In this document: positions 21,862-31,866 of the stretch, one piece after another
How the letters are laid out: each line of letters begins with the position of its first letter
Position numbering within the stretch: the stretch's first letter is position 1
NCBI GenBank assembly: GCA_023055425.1
Contig: JALGPY010000002.1
Coordinates: 137,945,927 to 138,009,926, forward strand
Direction of reading: 5' to 3'
Origin: Linanthus parryae
Taxonomy: Eukaryota; Streptophyta; Magnoliopsida; Ericales; Polemoniaceae
Length of the DNA: 64,000 nt
Program-made: the position numbers and the translations under genes
The notes under the pieces: model-generated
What the model was told of the DNA's origin: nothing
Databases searched by the model: none
Seen by the model: the letters and a program-made list of their open reading frames with translations, nothing else

Positions 21862-24800
21862 ATGGCCTTGACCGATGAATCTCCTTCCTCGCCGTCTAAT
21901 TCTGGTGTTTCTCCGGCAGCTCTCGACGGTTCTTGCCGTATTATCTGACGAATTCTGATCATCCAGGTATATTACACTTGTTTCCTAGCCTCTTACTGGT
22001 GATAATTTCAATACCTGGTTCCGATCTATGACTTTGGCGTTGGAAGCCAAGAACAAACTTGATTTTGTTAATGGATTGTTATGAATTCCTTCGATTTCTG
22101 GTGCTCTCTTTGATCTTTGGCATCGCTGTGACAGTATGGTCATCTCTTGGATTTTGAATTTTGTATCTAAGGACATAGCTGCAACTGTGGTTTATCGATC
22201 TACTTCTGCTGAGATTTGGCAAGACCTAATTGAACGTTTTTCTAAGAAGAATCGTCCTAGGGTTTATCAACTGCGTAAGGCTATCTCTGTTTTGCGTCAA
22301 GATGCTCTTTCTGTCACTGCATATTCTACTCAATTTAGAACTCTTTGGGATGAGCTTAGCCATCACAAATCCATGGTTGTTTGTTCTTGTGGGGGGTGTA
22401 CTGCTTGTACTTGCCAGGTTTTGTCTCATTTGTATGCAGAACACCAAGAGGAACTCATCATTCAATTTCTTATGGGACTTAATGATTGCTATACAACAAT
22501 TAGAGAACAAATTCTCTTGAGTGAACCTTTGCCTTCTATGAACAAAGTGTTTTCTTAGGTTCTACAACAAGAGAAGCAAAGAGAAATAAGTGCAGCTGCT
22601 CCTATATCTCCTATGGCTATGTACTCTCATTTTATGGATATGAATGTTGGTCATTCTTCTTTTGATCATACAGCACATTCAGTCAATTCAGCACAAGGGA
22701 ATCAGAGGCATAATGGGAGACCAAAATCTGTCTGTTACAATTGTAGGGGTACTGGTCACATCAAAGAGAAGCGTTGGAAGCTTCATGGCTATCCTCCAGG
22801 TTTTAAGGGAAAGTCATCTCAGTCACCTAAACCTGAGGTTCACAATGTTACAAATCATGGTAGTACTGTTATGCCACCACCTCAAGCAACTGCACCTCAA
22901 CTTTCTTCTTCTCAGTGTGAGCAAGTCATGCACTACATTAATAATAAAAAATATGGCAAAGCAGTTTCAGACACTCATTCTTTGGCAAGTTCTGGGGATA
23001 GTACTGCTTCACATTCTGGGCATCCACCACAATTTGATAGTCCTTTGCAACTTTCAGCCGCAAATAAGTTTTCTAATTCAGCACACTCCTTCATGGCAGG
23101 TGTTATCAACTCTTACTCTTTTCATTCAGCTATTGCTACTGATTTTGATCTGCCTAAATCTTGGATTATAGACTCTGGAGCTACTGATCATATGTGCTGT
23201 GACCTTTCTTATTTCACTTCATATATGCGAGTTACCAATCCTACTTTTCACTTCATATATGCGAGTTACCAAATGGCAAAAGTATTGTTGTTTCAAATAT
23301 TGGTGCTGTTCAACTCAATTATGATATTCTTATTGAGAAAGTACTTCATGTTCCCAGCTTTCATTTTAATTTGTTGTCTATGTCACAGTTGACTCAATCT
23401 CATGATTGTCATTTTGTCTGTGGGGCTGATAGTTGTTCTATAGTCAGAAACAATTCTAATATGATTTTGGGACATGGTGACAAACATGAAGGTCTTTATT
23501 TGTTTAAAGTGAGCAGTCCAAGATCATTATTTTTTAGTGGTAATGCTTCTAGTTCCCCTCCTGTTAATGTTTGGCATAACAGATTTGGACATCCTTCTGA
23601 AACAAAATTGAAACTGCTTCTCAAGTCTTTGCCTCATTCCTCTACTGGATGTGCTACTCCTTGTTTTGTGTTTCCTCAAGACAAACAGAAGAGATTGCCT
23701 TTTCCACATTGCAATAACATTTCACCACTCTTATTTGAGTTAGTTCATGTTCATACATGGGGTCCTTATAAAATGCCTACTTATGGAGGACACCAATTAT
23801 TATTGACTTTAGTACAGGATCATTCAAGGACTACTTGGGTGTTTCTTATGGCTCATTAGTCAGAAGCACTTAACATTATTCCCAAATTTTGTGAAATGGT
23901 TGAAACTCAATTTCTGAAAAAAGTCAAGAAGATAAGAAGTGATCAAGCTCAAGAACTGAAAATGGTTGACTTTTTTGCTAGTAAAGGGATTTTGCATCAA
24001 ATGAGCTGCATTGAGACACCTCAACAAAATTCTGTAGTTGAGAGAAAACATCAAAATCTGTTAAATGTTGCTAGATTTCTGAGGTTTCAATCTGGATTAC
24101 CACTTAAGTTTTGGGGTGATTGTGTGCTGACAGCTGCCTACATTATTAATAGATTGCCTGCAAAAATCTTAAAAAATAAGTCTACATTTTAGGTCTTGCA
24201 TCAAAAATCACCTTGCTATGATGATTTCAAGGTATTTGGCAGTTTGTGTTTTGTGTCTACCTTACATCATGGTAGAACAAAATTTGACAGTAGGACTGAT
24301 AAATGTGTCTTTATTGGTTATGTATATGGGATAAAGGGGTATAAGGTGTACAATTTAGAAACTGGCAAGATCACTGTATTTAGAAATGTGGTATTTCATG
24401 AACAAATATTTCCTTATCAAGAAAGTCCAAGTGTTTCTCCTCAGTTTGAACTTCTCTCTGCCTGTTCCTACCACAAATTGTGATAATGATGTTCTGATCA
24501 GTGATTCAACCACCCCTGTTATGCCTTCCTCTCCAATTCTTGAAGATTTTGTGACACTTTCTTATAATGAGGATTTGCAGTTACCTCAAGAAGATTCATC
24601 TTTGTTTCCTGCTACCTCAAGACCTTCAAGAACTATCAGATAACCCAAACACTTACATGATTATGTGGTTACTATTCCAAAGTTGAATTCTATGGTTCAT
24701 TTTAGTGCTCATTTTAAACAATTTATGGCATCTGTTAGTAGTGTCAAAGAAACTTTCACATATTATGAATCTTCTATGGATCCTCTTTGGGTGCAAGCCA

Positions 24801-25794
24801 TGGAAGTAGAACTGAAAGCCCTAGAAGAGAATCAGACATGGGAAATTACCTTTCTACCCCAAGGACATGTTTTTGTGGGTTGTAAATGGGTGTATAAGGT
24901 AAAACACAAAGCTGATGGATCTGTGGAAAGATACAAAGCCAGATTGGTGGCAAAGGGGTATACTCAAACTCATGGAATTTATTACACAAAAACTTTTTCT
25001 CCTGTTGCAAAACTTCCAACATTAAAGTGTTTACTAGCTCTTGAAGCTTTGAATGGATGGTGTTTGATGCAAATGGATGTCAATAATGTTTTTTTACATG
25101 GTGATTTGCTGGAGGAGGTGTACATGGACTTACCACAAGGTTACAAAGTGGATAGACACTCTTCTCATGATTCGGGAAATCTAGTGTGCAGATTGAATAA
25201 ATCATTGTATGGGCTTAAACAAGCCTCCAGGAAGTGGTATACTCACCATGTTCTGAGGTATATACAAGGAAGTGTTGGACAGGGTTTATTCTTTCCAGCT
25301 GCAAATGAGATAGTTCTTAAAGCTTATTCAGATGCAGATTGGGCTGGGTGTCTAGACACAAGGAGATCAACAACTAGGTATTTGATCTATTTGGGAGATT
25401 GTCTAGTTTCTTGGAAATCTAAGAAACAAACAATTGTGTCAAGAAGATCTGCAGAATCAGAGTATAGAGCTCTTGCAGCTACTGCTTGTGAGGTACAGTG
25501 GTTCCTTTTTCTGCTTAATACCTCTGTTTTCAGCTTCAGGCTCCTCCAGTTATATATTGTGACAGCAACTCAGCAATGTACATTGCTCAAAACCCAGTCT
25601 TCCATGAAAGAACTAAACATATTGAGTGTGATTGTCATCTGGTTAGAGATCTGGTGAATGCAGGTTTTCTCAAATTGGTTCATGTGCCATCTTCTCATCA
25701 ACTTGCAAATCTTCTTACCAAACCCTTGTCTTCACCTATTTTTCATTTTCTGAAGTCCAAATCGGGAGTGTTGAATATTCACACTCCCACTTGA
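21862..25794 (+). pseudogene. gag-pol of copia C (broken)
   Basis: The gag reading starts at ATG 21862 with an in-frame stop soon after, then continues through a UBN2-type gag region (IWQDLIERFSKKNRPRVYQL, about 22210). The nucleocapsid knuckle CYNCRGTGH at about 22732 has lost its fourth Cys. The protease motif IIDSGATDHM is at about 23165. A GAG-pre-integrase H-H motif follows near 23575, then integrase, where the first catalytic Asp appears replaced by His in VHVHTWGPY, while RSDQ and VVERKH remain. RT begins near 24780 but jumps from GLKQASRKWY (about 25240) to HHVLRYIQGS, deleting the YVDD active site and thumb/connection. RNase H pieces end at TGA 25792-25794. In-frame stops occur at about 22556, 23857 and 24190. 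Confidence 0.85.
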
Positions 25795-25801
25795 GGGGGC
25801 A
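25789..25801 (+). other. Polypurine tract of copia C
   Basis: ACTTGAGGGGGCA lies between the pol stop and the 3' LTR start at 25802. It is the expected plus-strand priming site. Confidence 0.75.
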
Positions 25802-26124
25802 TCTTAGAACTATGGGGGGGGGGGTAGTTGTCATTTCTCAGTTGTCTTTTCATACAAGTAGAGGGTGCTTATTTGTAATTTTTCAGTTCTTTAGTTGCTG
25901 ATCTTAATTAGCAAGAGTTGTACCAACAATCAGCATTAAGAGTGTCACCTATTCCAGGTGTCACTCACTGATTGGTTGAGTTCTTCTCTGCATTAGGGTT
26001 AGTTAAATTCACTTTCCCAATTTGCTTTGGCTTTAACCTTCATCTTCTTCATGAATAATGATACTTCCAGTTTTTCCCTCAAATTTTTGTTTTCTCTTTG
26101 ATCTTTGTTTTGAGTTCTCTGTTA
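25802..26124 (+). repeat. 3' LTR of copia C
   Basis: Same length (323 bp) and ends as the 5' LTR. Differences by eye include AACTAT/AATTAT near the start, CAACAATCAG/CAACAGTTAG and GGCTTTAACC/GGCTGTAATC. It is followed directly by the TSD CGTCC and the resumed F-box gene. Confidence 0.85.
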
Positions 26125-26756
26125 CGTCCAATGAAAGTGTCTACAAGTTGCCTAAACACTTGTACTATTTTTTTTGGATATAACCCATCTCAAGCTCTCT
26201 GGATGTGCTTTCACACCTCCATCTACCTTACAAGGCTTTCCCAATCTTGTCAACCTTGATTCCGAAGTGGTGACTGTTGAGGGAATTTCTTTTGAAAATT
26301 TCATCTCAAGTTCACTGATACTTGAGCGCCTGAATGTAAACCGTCTGTTTGGTATTTCGTGGCTCAAAATTGAATCTCCAAGTCTGAGGCACTTGTTTAT
26401 AGGTGGTTTTAATTGTAGGACACAGATTAAGGCAGAAAATATGAAGAAACTGTACTGTGGTACTCCAACGATGATATCAACCGAGCTGGACAGAGTTGTG
26501 GATCTTTCCTTGCATGGCGGCACGTTATCTATAAGAAAGTTTTATTTCTTTTCATTAACATGATTATATTTCAAACTCTGGCGTATTGATGGCTTTGCGC
26601 CGAATTTCTTCTACTAAGTTCCTGAATGCAGTCAAGTCCGCAAATAGTCTAAAGTCCCTTGAAATCCATGACATACCCTTCGGCTATGATATCTATGTCA
26701 GGCTTGCACATCATATTATTCAACGCACACCTAGTTTGCAAGAGCTTACTATTATC
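26125..26756 (+). pseudogene. F-box/FBD gene, LRR part (after copia C)
   Basis: After one TSD copy the F-box frame continues NESVYKLPKHLYY from 26130, then meets a T-run (26168-26175) and a stop at 26181. A one-base shift restores DITHLKLSGCAFTPPSTLQG and further LRR-type sequence (ISSSLILERLNV, ESPSLRHLFIGGF) to about 26563. After another break, SLKSLEIHDIPFGYD and RTPSLQELTII run to 26756, followed by a donor-like GTATGT at 26757. So the host gene carries at least two frame breaks besides the copia insertion. The downstream FBD exon is not in the window, probably because of the nested insertions. Confidence 0.7.
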
Positions 26757-27088
26757 GTATGTTAGAAATTAAACTTGATTTTTTTATGTCACATTTCCTA
26801 GTATGGTAGTACTAGTCTCTAGAATTTGGCTTCCAAAGTGTCATAGCTTGACTAGTTGTGGGACTTGGTCCAAGTTGATGAGGTTTGTAGTTGCACCAAG
26901 TAAATGAAGTTGGACCAAGTTAATGTAGTAGTTAGTGGGTAGAAGGTACTAGATATTTTTGAGTCATATAAATACCCATGTACATAAGTCTTTTTTAAGT
27001 CAAGCAATAGAACAAGTCTTCTTCTCCTCTCCAACAAATTAGTTGAGTTGTCTTGAGTAGTCTTCGATCCAAAAAAGTGGTATCATTG
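26757..27088 (+). mobile_element. F-box intron start and probable LTR/leader of copia E
   Basis: The donor-like GTATGT at 26757 suggests an F-box intron. Somewhere between 26763 and 26860 the sequence changes to a block with TATA-like CATATAAATACC (near 26968) that leads to TGGTATCATTGAG at 27079, a degenerate tRNA-Met primer-binding site. I read this as the 5' LTR and leader of copia E. Its left boundary is not resolved, because no second LTR is in the window. Confidence 0.5.
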
Positions 27089-27794
27089 AGTAGTCCTCTT
27101 GATCCAACAAGGAGGAAAAATAAGCAAGAGAGAAATTCTTCAAGAGGACGTGGAAGAGGAAGAAATTCAAAATTAAATGATGTTGATGAGAAGACAAACT
27201 ATGTGGAGAAGAAGAATGAAGAGGTAGCGCCAACTTTGCTATTGGCCTACAGAGGAGATTTCAAGGAGGCAACCAATACTTGGTATCTTGACATCGGCGC
27301 AAGTAACCATATGTGTGGAAACAGGAACATGATTCTTGATCTTGATGAGAAAGTTAGCGGCAAAGTCACTTTTGAAGATTCCTCTCAAATTCCGATAAGG
27401 ATTAAAGGTAAAATTTTGATCCGTTCAAAGGATGGAAATCATCAATTCATCTTCAATGTTTATTATTTGCCTAATATGGAGAGCAATATTTTGAGTTTGT
27501 ACCAACTTTTGGAGAAAGGTTATGAGATTCTTATGAAAAATAATTGTTTGAGCATTAGAGATGAATGTGGAAGTTTGCTAGCCAAAGTTGCTATGTCTAA
27601 GAATCGGATGTTCTTGTTGAATATTCGAAATGATTTTGCTAAATGTTTGAAAGCTTGTGTGAAAGATGAATCTTGGCTTTGGCATATGCGATTTGGGCAC
27701 ATGAACTTTGGAGGCTTGAAGCAATTGGGCAAGGAGAAGATGGTGAAAGGCTTTCCAAACATCAATCACCCGGAACAACTTTGTGAAGGATGCC
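27089..27794 (+). pseudogene. Copia E gag C-terminus, protease and GAG-pre-integrase (truncated)
   Basis: The open frame begins without a gag start or UBN2 domain, just after the primer-binding site, so most of gag is deleted. It has an Arg/Gly tract ([12 protein letters not shown]), a protease motif [13 protein letters not shown] (active-site D followed by I rather than S/T) at about 27280, then [21 protein letters not shown]. The GAG-pre-integrase H-H-C-C begins [14 protein letters not shown] and breaks off within CEGC at 27794, where gypsy LTR D starts. The protein would process the element's polyprotein. The copy is dead. The rest of pol should lie beyond gypsy D, outside the window. Confidence 0.75.
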
Positions 27795-30700
27795 TGTAAC
27801 ACCCCCACCTCTCAGAGCTTGGAAGTCTGCCATAAGACCACCAAACTCATGGGGGTGTCCTCCGCTAAGGCACGGGAATGCCCCAGCAAGGAGTTAAACC
27901 CTAACGGTTCAGTTACGAGACAAAATTAAAGAAACTGAAACTTAAATCAAACTTACGATTATACTTTGTGGACTTCTAAGTGATTGACTATATCCCCAGA
28001 TTCCCACATACTCACCTAAAAGATAGAAAATATCCACACAAGTTAGAAAATATGCTAAGTAGTATAGTACTAAAAAAATAATATAAATAGATTTTGAAAT
28101 TATTCAACTTTAAAACTTACAGATGCTCAAGCCTGGACCCTGTCACATTACCACATGTAACACGGATAGAGTACCAGTAACTTGTAACTCAAGTAATCCT
28201 CAATCATCCATAATCATCGCCATCATACCAGCCTTATACGGAGGATTCCAAATCTCACTACCCAGAGGGTCGTGAAGAGCAGATTCACTTCCGACAAGGA
28301 AGGCAAATTAATCCACCAAGACAAACTAGACCTTAAGTGTGCGCACCCCCTACTAGACATTAGTCCAGAGAGTAGTACTAGTTGCCTACTATGTCCGAAG
28401 ACACTTCCCAGTTGTCCGAAGACAACACTACGTCCGAAGACAATTCCCAGTTGTCCGAAGACGACACTATGTCCGAAGACGATTCCCAGTCGTCCGAAGA
28501 CAACACAACGTCCGAAGACGATCATACCATCACATATCACAACTTCTAACCATACTATGCATATAAGTGCTATCAGCTTAGCGAAACACGTATAATAGAG
28601 CAACCATACATATGCATACCTGATATCCAGCCTAGTTTCCTGATCAGTAGAGCTGACTTAATAATTCAGCAATCACTATTCCATTCCAGCACACATGCTA
28701 TTAACACTTATCCTCTATGTGAGGAATGCATATACAGATGTTATGTTGACTGCCCAATCAAATTTACTATTTTTTCACTAACAACCCAGTCTCTTCAGGA
28801 CAGTCACTAACCGTGCCTAACCCTCCAGTGATACTCAATTAAGTCTATTAATGTTCACACGTGATTCGTATCCCCTCATGATACACTTAGTATTGAATTT
28901 TGTAACTTTCAATTATTTGAATATGGGTCCCTATAGTTTAGAAAAATTGCAGAAAAGCCCCTACATTTGACTTTTAGTCAATTTCAACCCATGTAGGTGT
29001 AGACTAGCTCCAAATATTATGGAACTCATACATAGGCATGAGGTCATGCCTAGAATTAGGATTTCACCGTCCAACTCAAATTATTTCAAAATTGCCTGTT
29101 TATCCCTACTATACAGCTCAACCAAACTAGGGTTTTCAGAAAGTTAAACTTGGTCACTCTTGACCCTTGGGCTTGAAATATTATTCTGAACAACTTTCAT
29201 GAAAGGCATTTTGGTCAATTAGCTCATCTGACAAGTCAAATCAGAAAATTATAATTATTAAGAAATCTTATTAACTTGTCAACTTTACACTCAGATCCTG
29301 ATCAATTGAGAAAGAATATCTGAAGATATGGTACTATAGATTGTATTTCCAAGTTTCCAGAACATATTTGATCTCTCCAATACTCAAAATACACCAGGAG
29401 ATATATTCAGTCAAAGTTGGGTAAAATCATTGACCAACACCTTTCAAGAGATTTCACAGGTGGCCACTTCGGGATTGATTTATGGCCAATCTGTTAAGAG
29501 ATTCAAGAATTCTTCTAGAGGAATGATCTGAAGTATTAACAACCAGCTTTTCATAGGAGAAGAAGATCACAAATTCATTGAGTATTGGAGGAGTTATGGA
29601 GTGGCAAACATGGCTATTTTCAAGCGGTTCCATACTTGCAATTTTGTTATTTATTTTTTCCTTATATTTTCATTTCACAACATCATTCCCCCGACTTCAT
29701 GGCTACTTTAGAGAAGGTTAGAGATGTTTTGAAGATGAAATTAGCATGAGACTTGTAGTATGGATTCCAGGGAATAAGCAGGTCCAAGAATCATCCTATT
29801 ACACCAAGAATTGAAAAATATACAAGAGTTGGAAGTTGGTTGTTTCAATTCTCATAACCAACACTTGGAATTTTCAGTACTTGCATGATCTTGAGTTCTC
29901 AACTAGCCAACTTGTAGGCTATTTAGAGAATAATTGGGAGGGTGATTTGAGTTATTCAAATAACATATTTGAAGACCACTTCTCCAACTTAAACACAGGA
30001 GAAAACTTTAGCTCAATTCATCTAGGAATGAGGAATTTGTGAAGGTCACAAATTTAGAAAAAATCCCAGGTCATTTTTTTTTTTATTTTTTTCAGTCAAG
30101 AACAAAATACTGCAACAACTTTGAGGTTAGATTTAAAGAGGTTAAAGGTGGATTCAATCTGTGAAATCCACATGAACTAGTATCACTATGTTTCAAGAGC
30201 ACACAGAGACAAGTAGTGCTCATTTTCACAAAAAAAATTAGCAAGATACAAAGGTTTGAAGTTAACTGAAATGCTTAGGGATGACTTGTCGGTTGGGAAC
30301 AGAAAATTGCAGCCACTTTTTCTTGAATTTCAGACTGGATAAAGACCAATTCCAAGAATTAGTTGACATGAAAGTTAATTTATGATGTTCCAGGACTACA
30401 CAGAACTAATTTTTCACCCAAAACCATCCATTGATGAGGAAGAAACAGCCCCATGAACGGGGTGCTCTGTCACCGGAAAGACCATTACGCTGACCTCTCT
30501 AAACCCCGATCAATCCTAGTTTAAATTCATTTTTCAGGGACAGGCATGCTCTGTAGGATTCAGTGACCAAAGAGATGCAAAAACCATTGAACTTAGTGAA
30601 GAAACAAGGTACTTACAATGCACCAAGATTTGCATGAAAAGGATACACAAAGAGAAGTTGCAGTTGGCTTCCTGTTAGCTAAAAACTCTAGATTGGTAGA

Positions 30701-31697
30701 TTGGTAGAACAAGCACGCATTTGTTATGAATTTGGATCGAATTTGAGGACATTTGCAGAATGTTTAAGGGGATGAAATTACATGAGGGTTGGAATACTTA
30801 TTACTAGGAACAAGAAGAACCCATCCTTGCACAAAGTTTCCAAATTATGAATATACAACAGAGTTTTAAACTTGCTAGAATTCTCAGGTTGGAACCAACA
30901 ATCAAGAGCATGAATTTCAACAACTTTGATCCAAATTTAAGTTAGCTTAGAGGGGAAACTTTAGACTTAGAAATGAACTTTACACCGGTATAACATTCAC
31001 CAAAAATGGATGCCTGATGGAGGAGATACAGTCCATGGAAATTGGCAGGAAACACACAACAAGTTGCAGCACAGCTCTTAGCAACATTTTCCAGTAGGTT
31101 GAAGGAATGATTAACATTATTTAAAGTGTGATTCAGAAGTCGTATCTGGAAATCCCAAGATTACACGGCCAAACCACAGGTTAAACCGAAGTTTAGGGAG
31201 TCAATAATGGCTTCCCAAACAAGCCACCCAATCGCGCCTGAAAAAAAATCACGAGCAACGAATCACAACAGACTAAAAGTTGATTCTGGGGAAGTTAAGG
31301 TGCTTTTAAGATGTTTGCGACCTTACTAGGATCACATGGACGCAAGAAAATGACGAAGAAACAAGGAGCTTACCTCTGCTCCGTCAACAATGGCGAGCTC
31401 TGATGGGTTGAAACCCAGTTTCCAGCGACTTTTATGAAATACGACGAGTTTTGGCATGAGCTTGGGTCCCTCCTGGGCTCGTATGGTCCTCAGAAACAAC
31501 AAGAAAGGGTCTAAATGTACTGACTTTAAACAACGATATGGAATTGACGGAATTTACAACTAGGGTTCATATAAAACCGGATTTCCGACTTGAATCCAAC
31601 GGGGTTTCTGAAATTATTTTGGGGATTTAGTTCCTCAGCTACAGAAGTTTTTCAAACAACGTTGTGGAGTAGAGGTGGTGGCGTTCTTGGTGGTGGA
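27795..31697 (-). repeat. Gypsy LTR D, left part (Tekay/Del-like), interrupted by copia A
   Basis: The block begins TGTAACACCCCC at 27795 in the middle of copia E coding sequence. With the part at 63570-63950 it makes an LTR of about 4.28 kb, a size known for Tekay/Del-type chromoviruses. Orientation is minus, because a polypurine tract precedes the TGTAACACTCC start at 63950. It shares motifs with the solo LTR at 2407-5944. There is no coding content. It holds a 39-bp-period repeat (28393-28519) and several poly-T runs, and is otherwise unremarkable AT-rich LTR sequence. Confidence 0.75.
28393..28519. repeat. 39-bp higher-order repeat of GTCCGAAGAC in LTR D
   Basis: GTCCGAAGAC starts at 28393, 28414, 28432, 28453, 28471, 28492 and 28510, with spacings 21, 18, 21, 18, 21, 18. 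The true period is therefore a 39-bp dimer with alternating spacers of the type ACTTCCCAGTT and AACACTAC. Confidence 0.85.
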
Positions 31698-31854
31698 TAA
31701 TAGAATTATTTGTGGAGGAATAAACTGTATTCATCAAGTGAAAAAAGCTATACAGTGTTCCTATTTATAGCTATACAACATGTTAAGTAACGACATAGTT
31801 TCTCACAATATTACATAATAGAAGAATGATCCATTTAGTTTACATATCATAACA
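31698..31854 (-). repeat. 3' LTR of copia A
   Basis: 157 bp. On the minus strand it begins TGTTATGATATG at 31854 and ends ...CTATTA, where the other LTR has the canonical CTATCA. The terminal CA has therefore mutated to TA in this copy. It directly follows the polypurine tract. Confidence 0.9.
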
Positions 31855-31866
31855 GCCCCCCTCAAA
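31855..31866 (-). other. Polypurine tract of copia A
   Basis: The minus strand reads TTTGAGGGGGGC immediately before the 3' LTR, as expected for the plus-strand DNA primer of a copia element. Confidence 0.8.

Larger units (their letters stand above)
21469..26124 (+). mobile_element. Copia element C, defective, inside an F-box exon
   Basis: This is a 4656-bp element with 323-bp LTRs at both ends, a tRNA-Met-type primer-binding site, a polypurine tract and a gag-pol order typical of Ty1/copia. The duplication CGTCC flanks it (21464-21468 and 26125-26129). The LTRs differ at about eight positions, so it is older than the B elements. Stops, frameshifts and an internal deletion across the RT active site make it non-autonomous. 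It lies in a coding exon of the F-box gene in the same orientation. Confidence 0.85.

Noticed and set aside
28393..28519. Regularly spaced direct repeats resembling a CRISPR array
   Set aside because: The spacers are 8-11 bp and are themselves repeated, and the context is a plant LTR. It is a minisatellite.
28223..28603. Frames with FGRCVVFGRLG-type repeats on both strands of LTR D
   Set aside because: This is the translation of the 39-bp repeat array, with no other support for coding.
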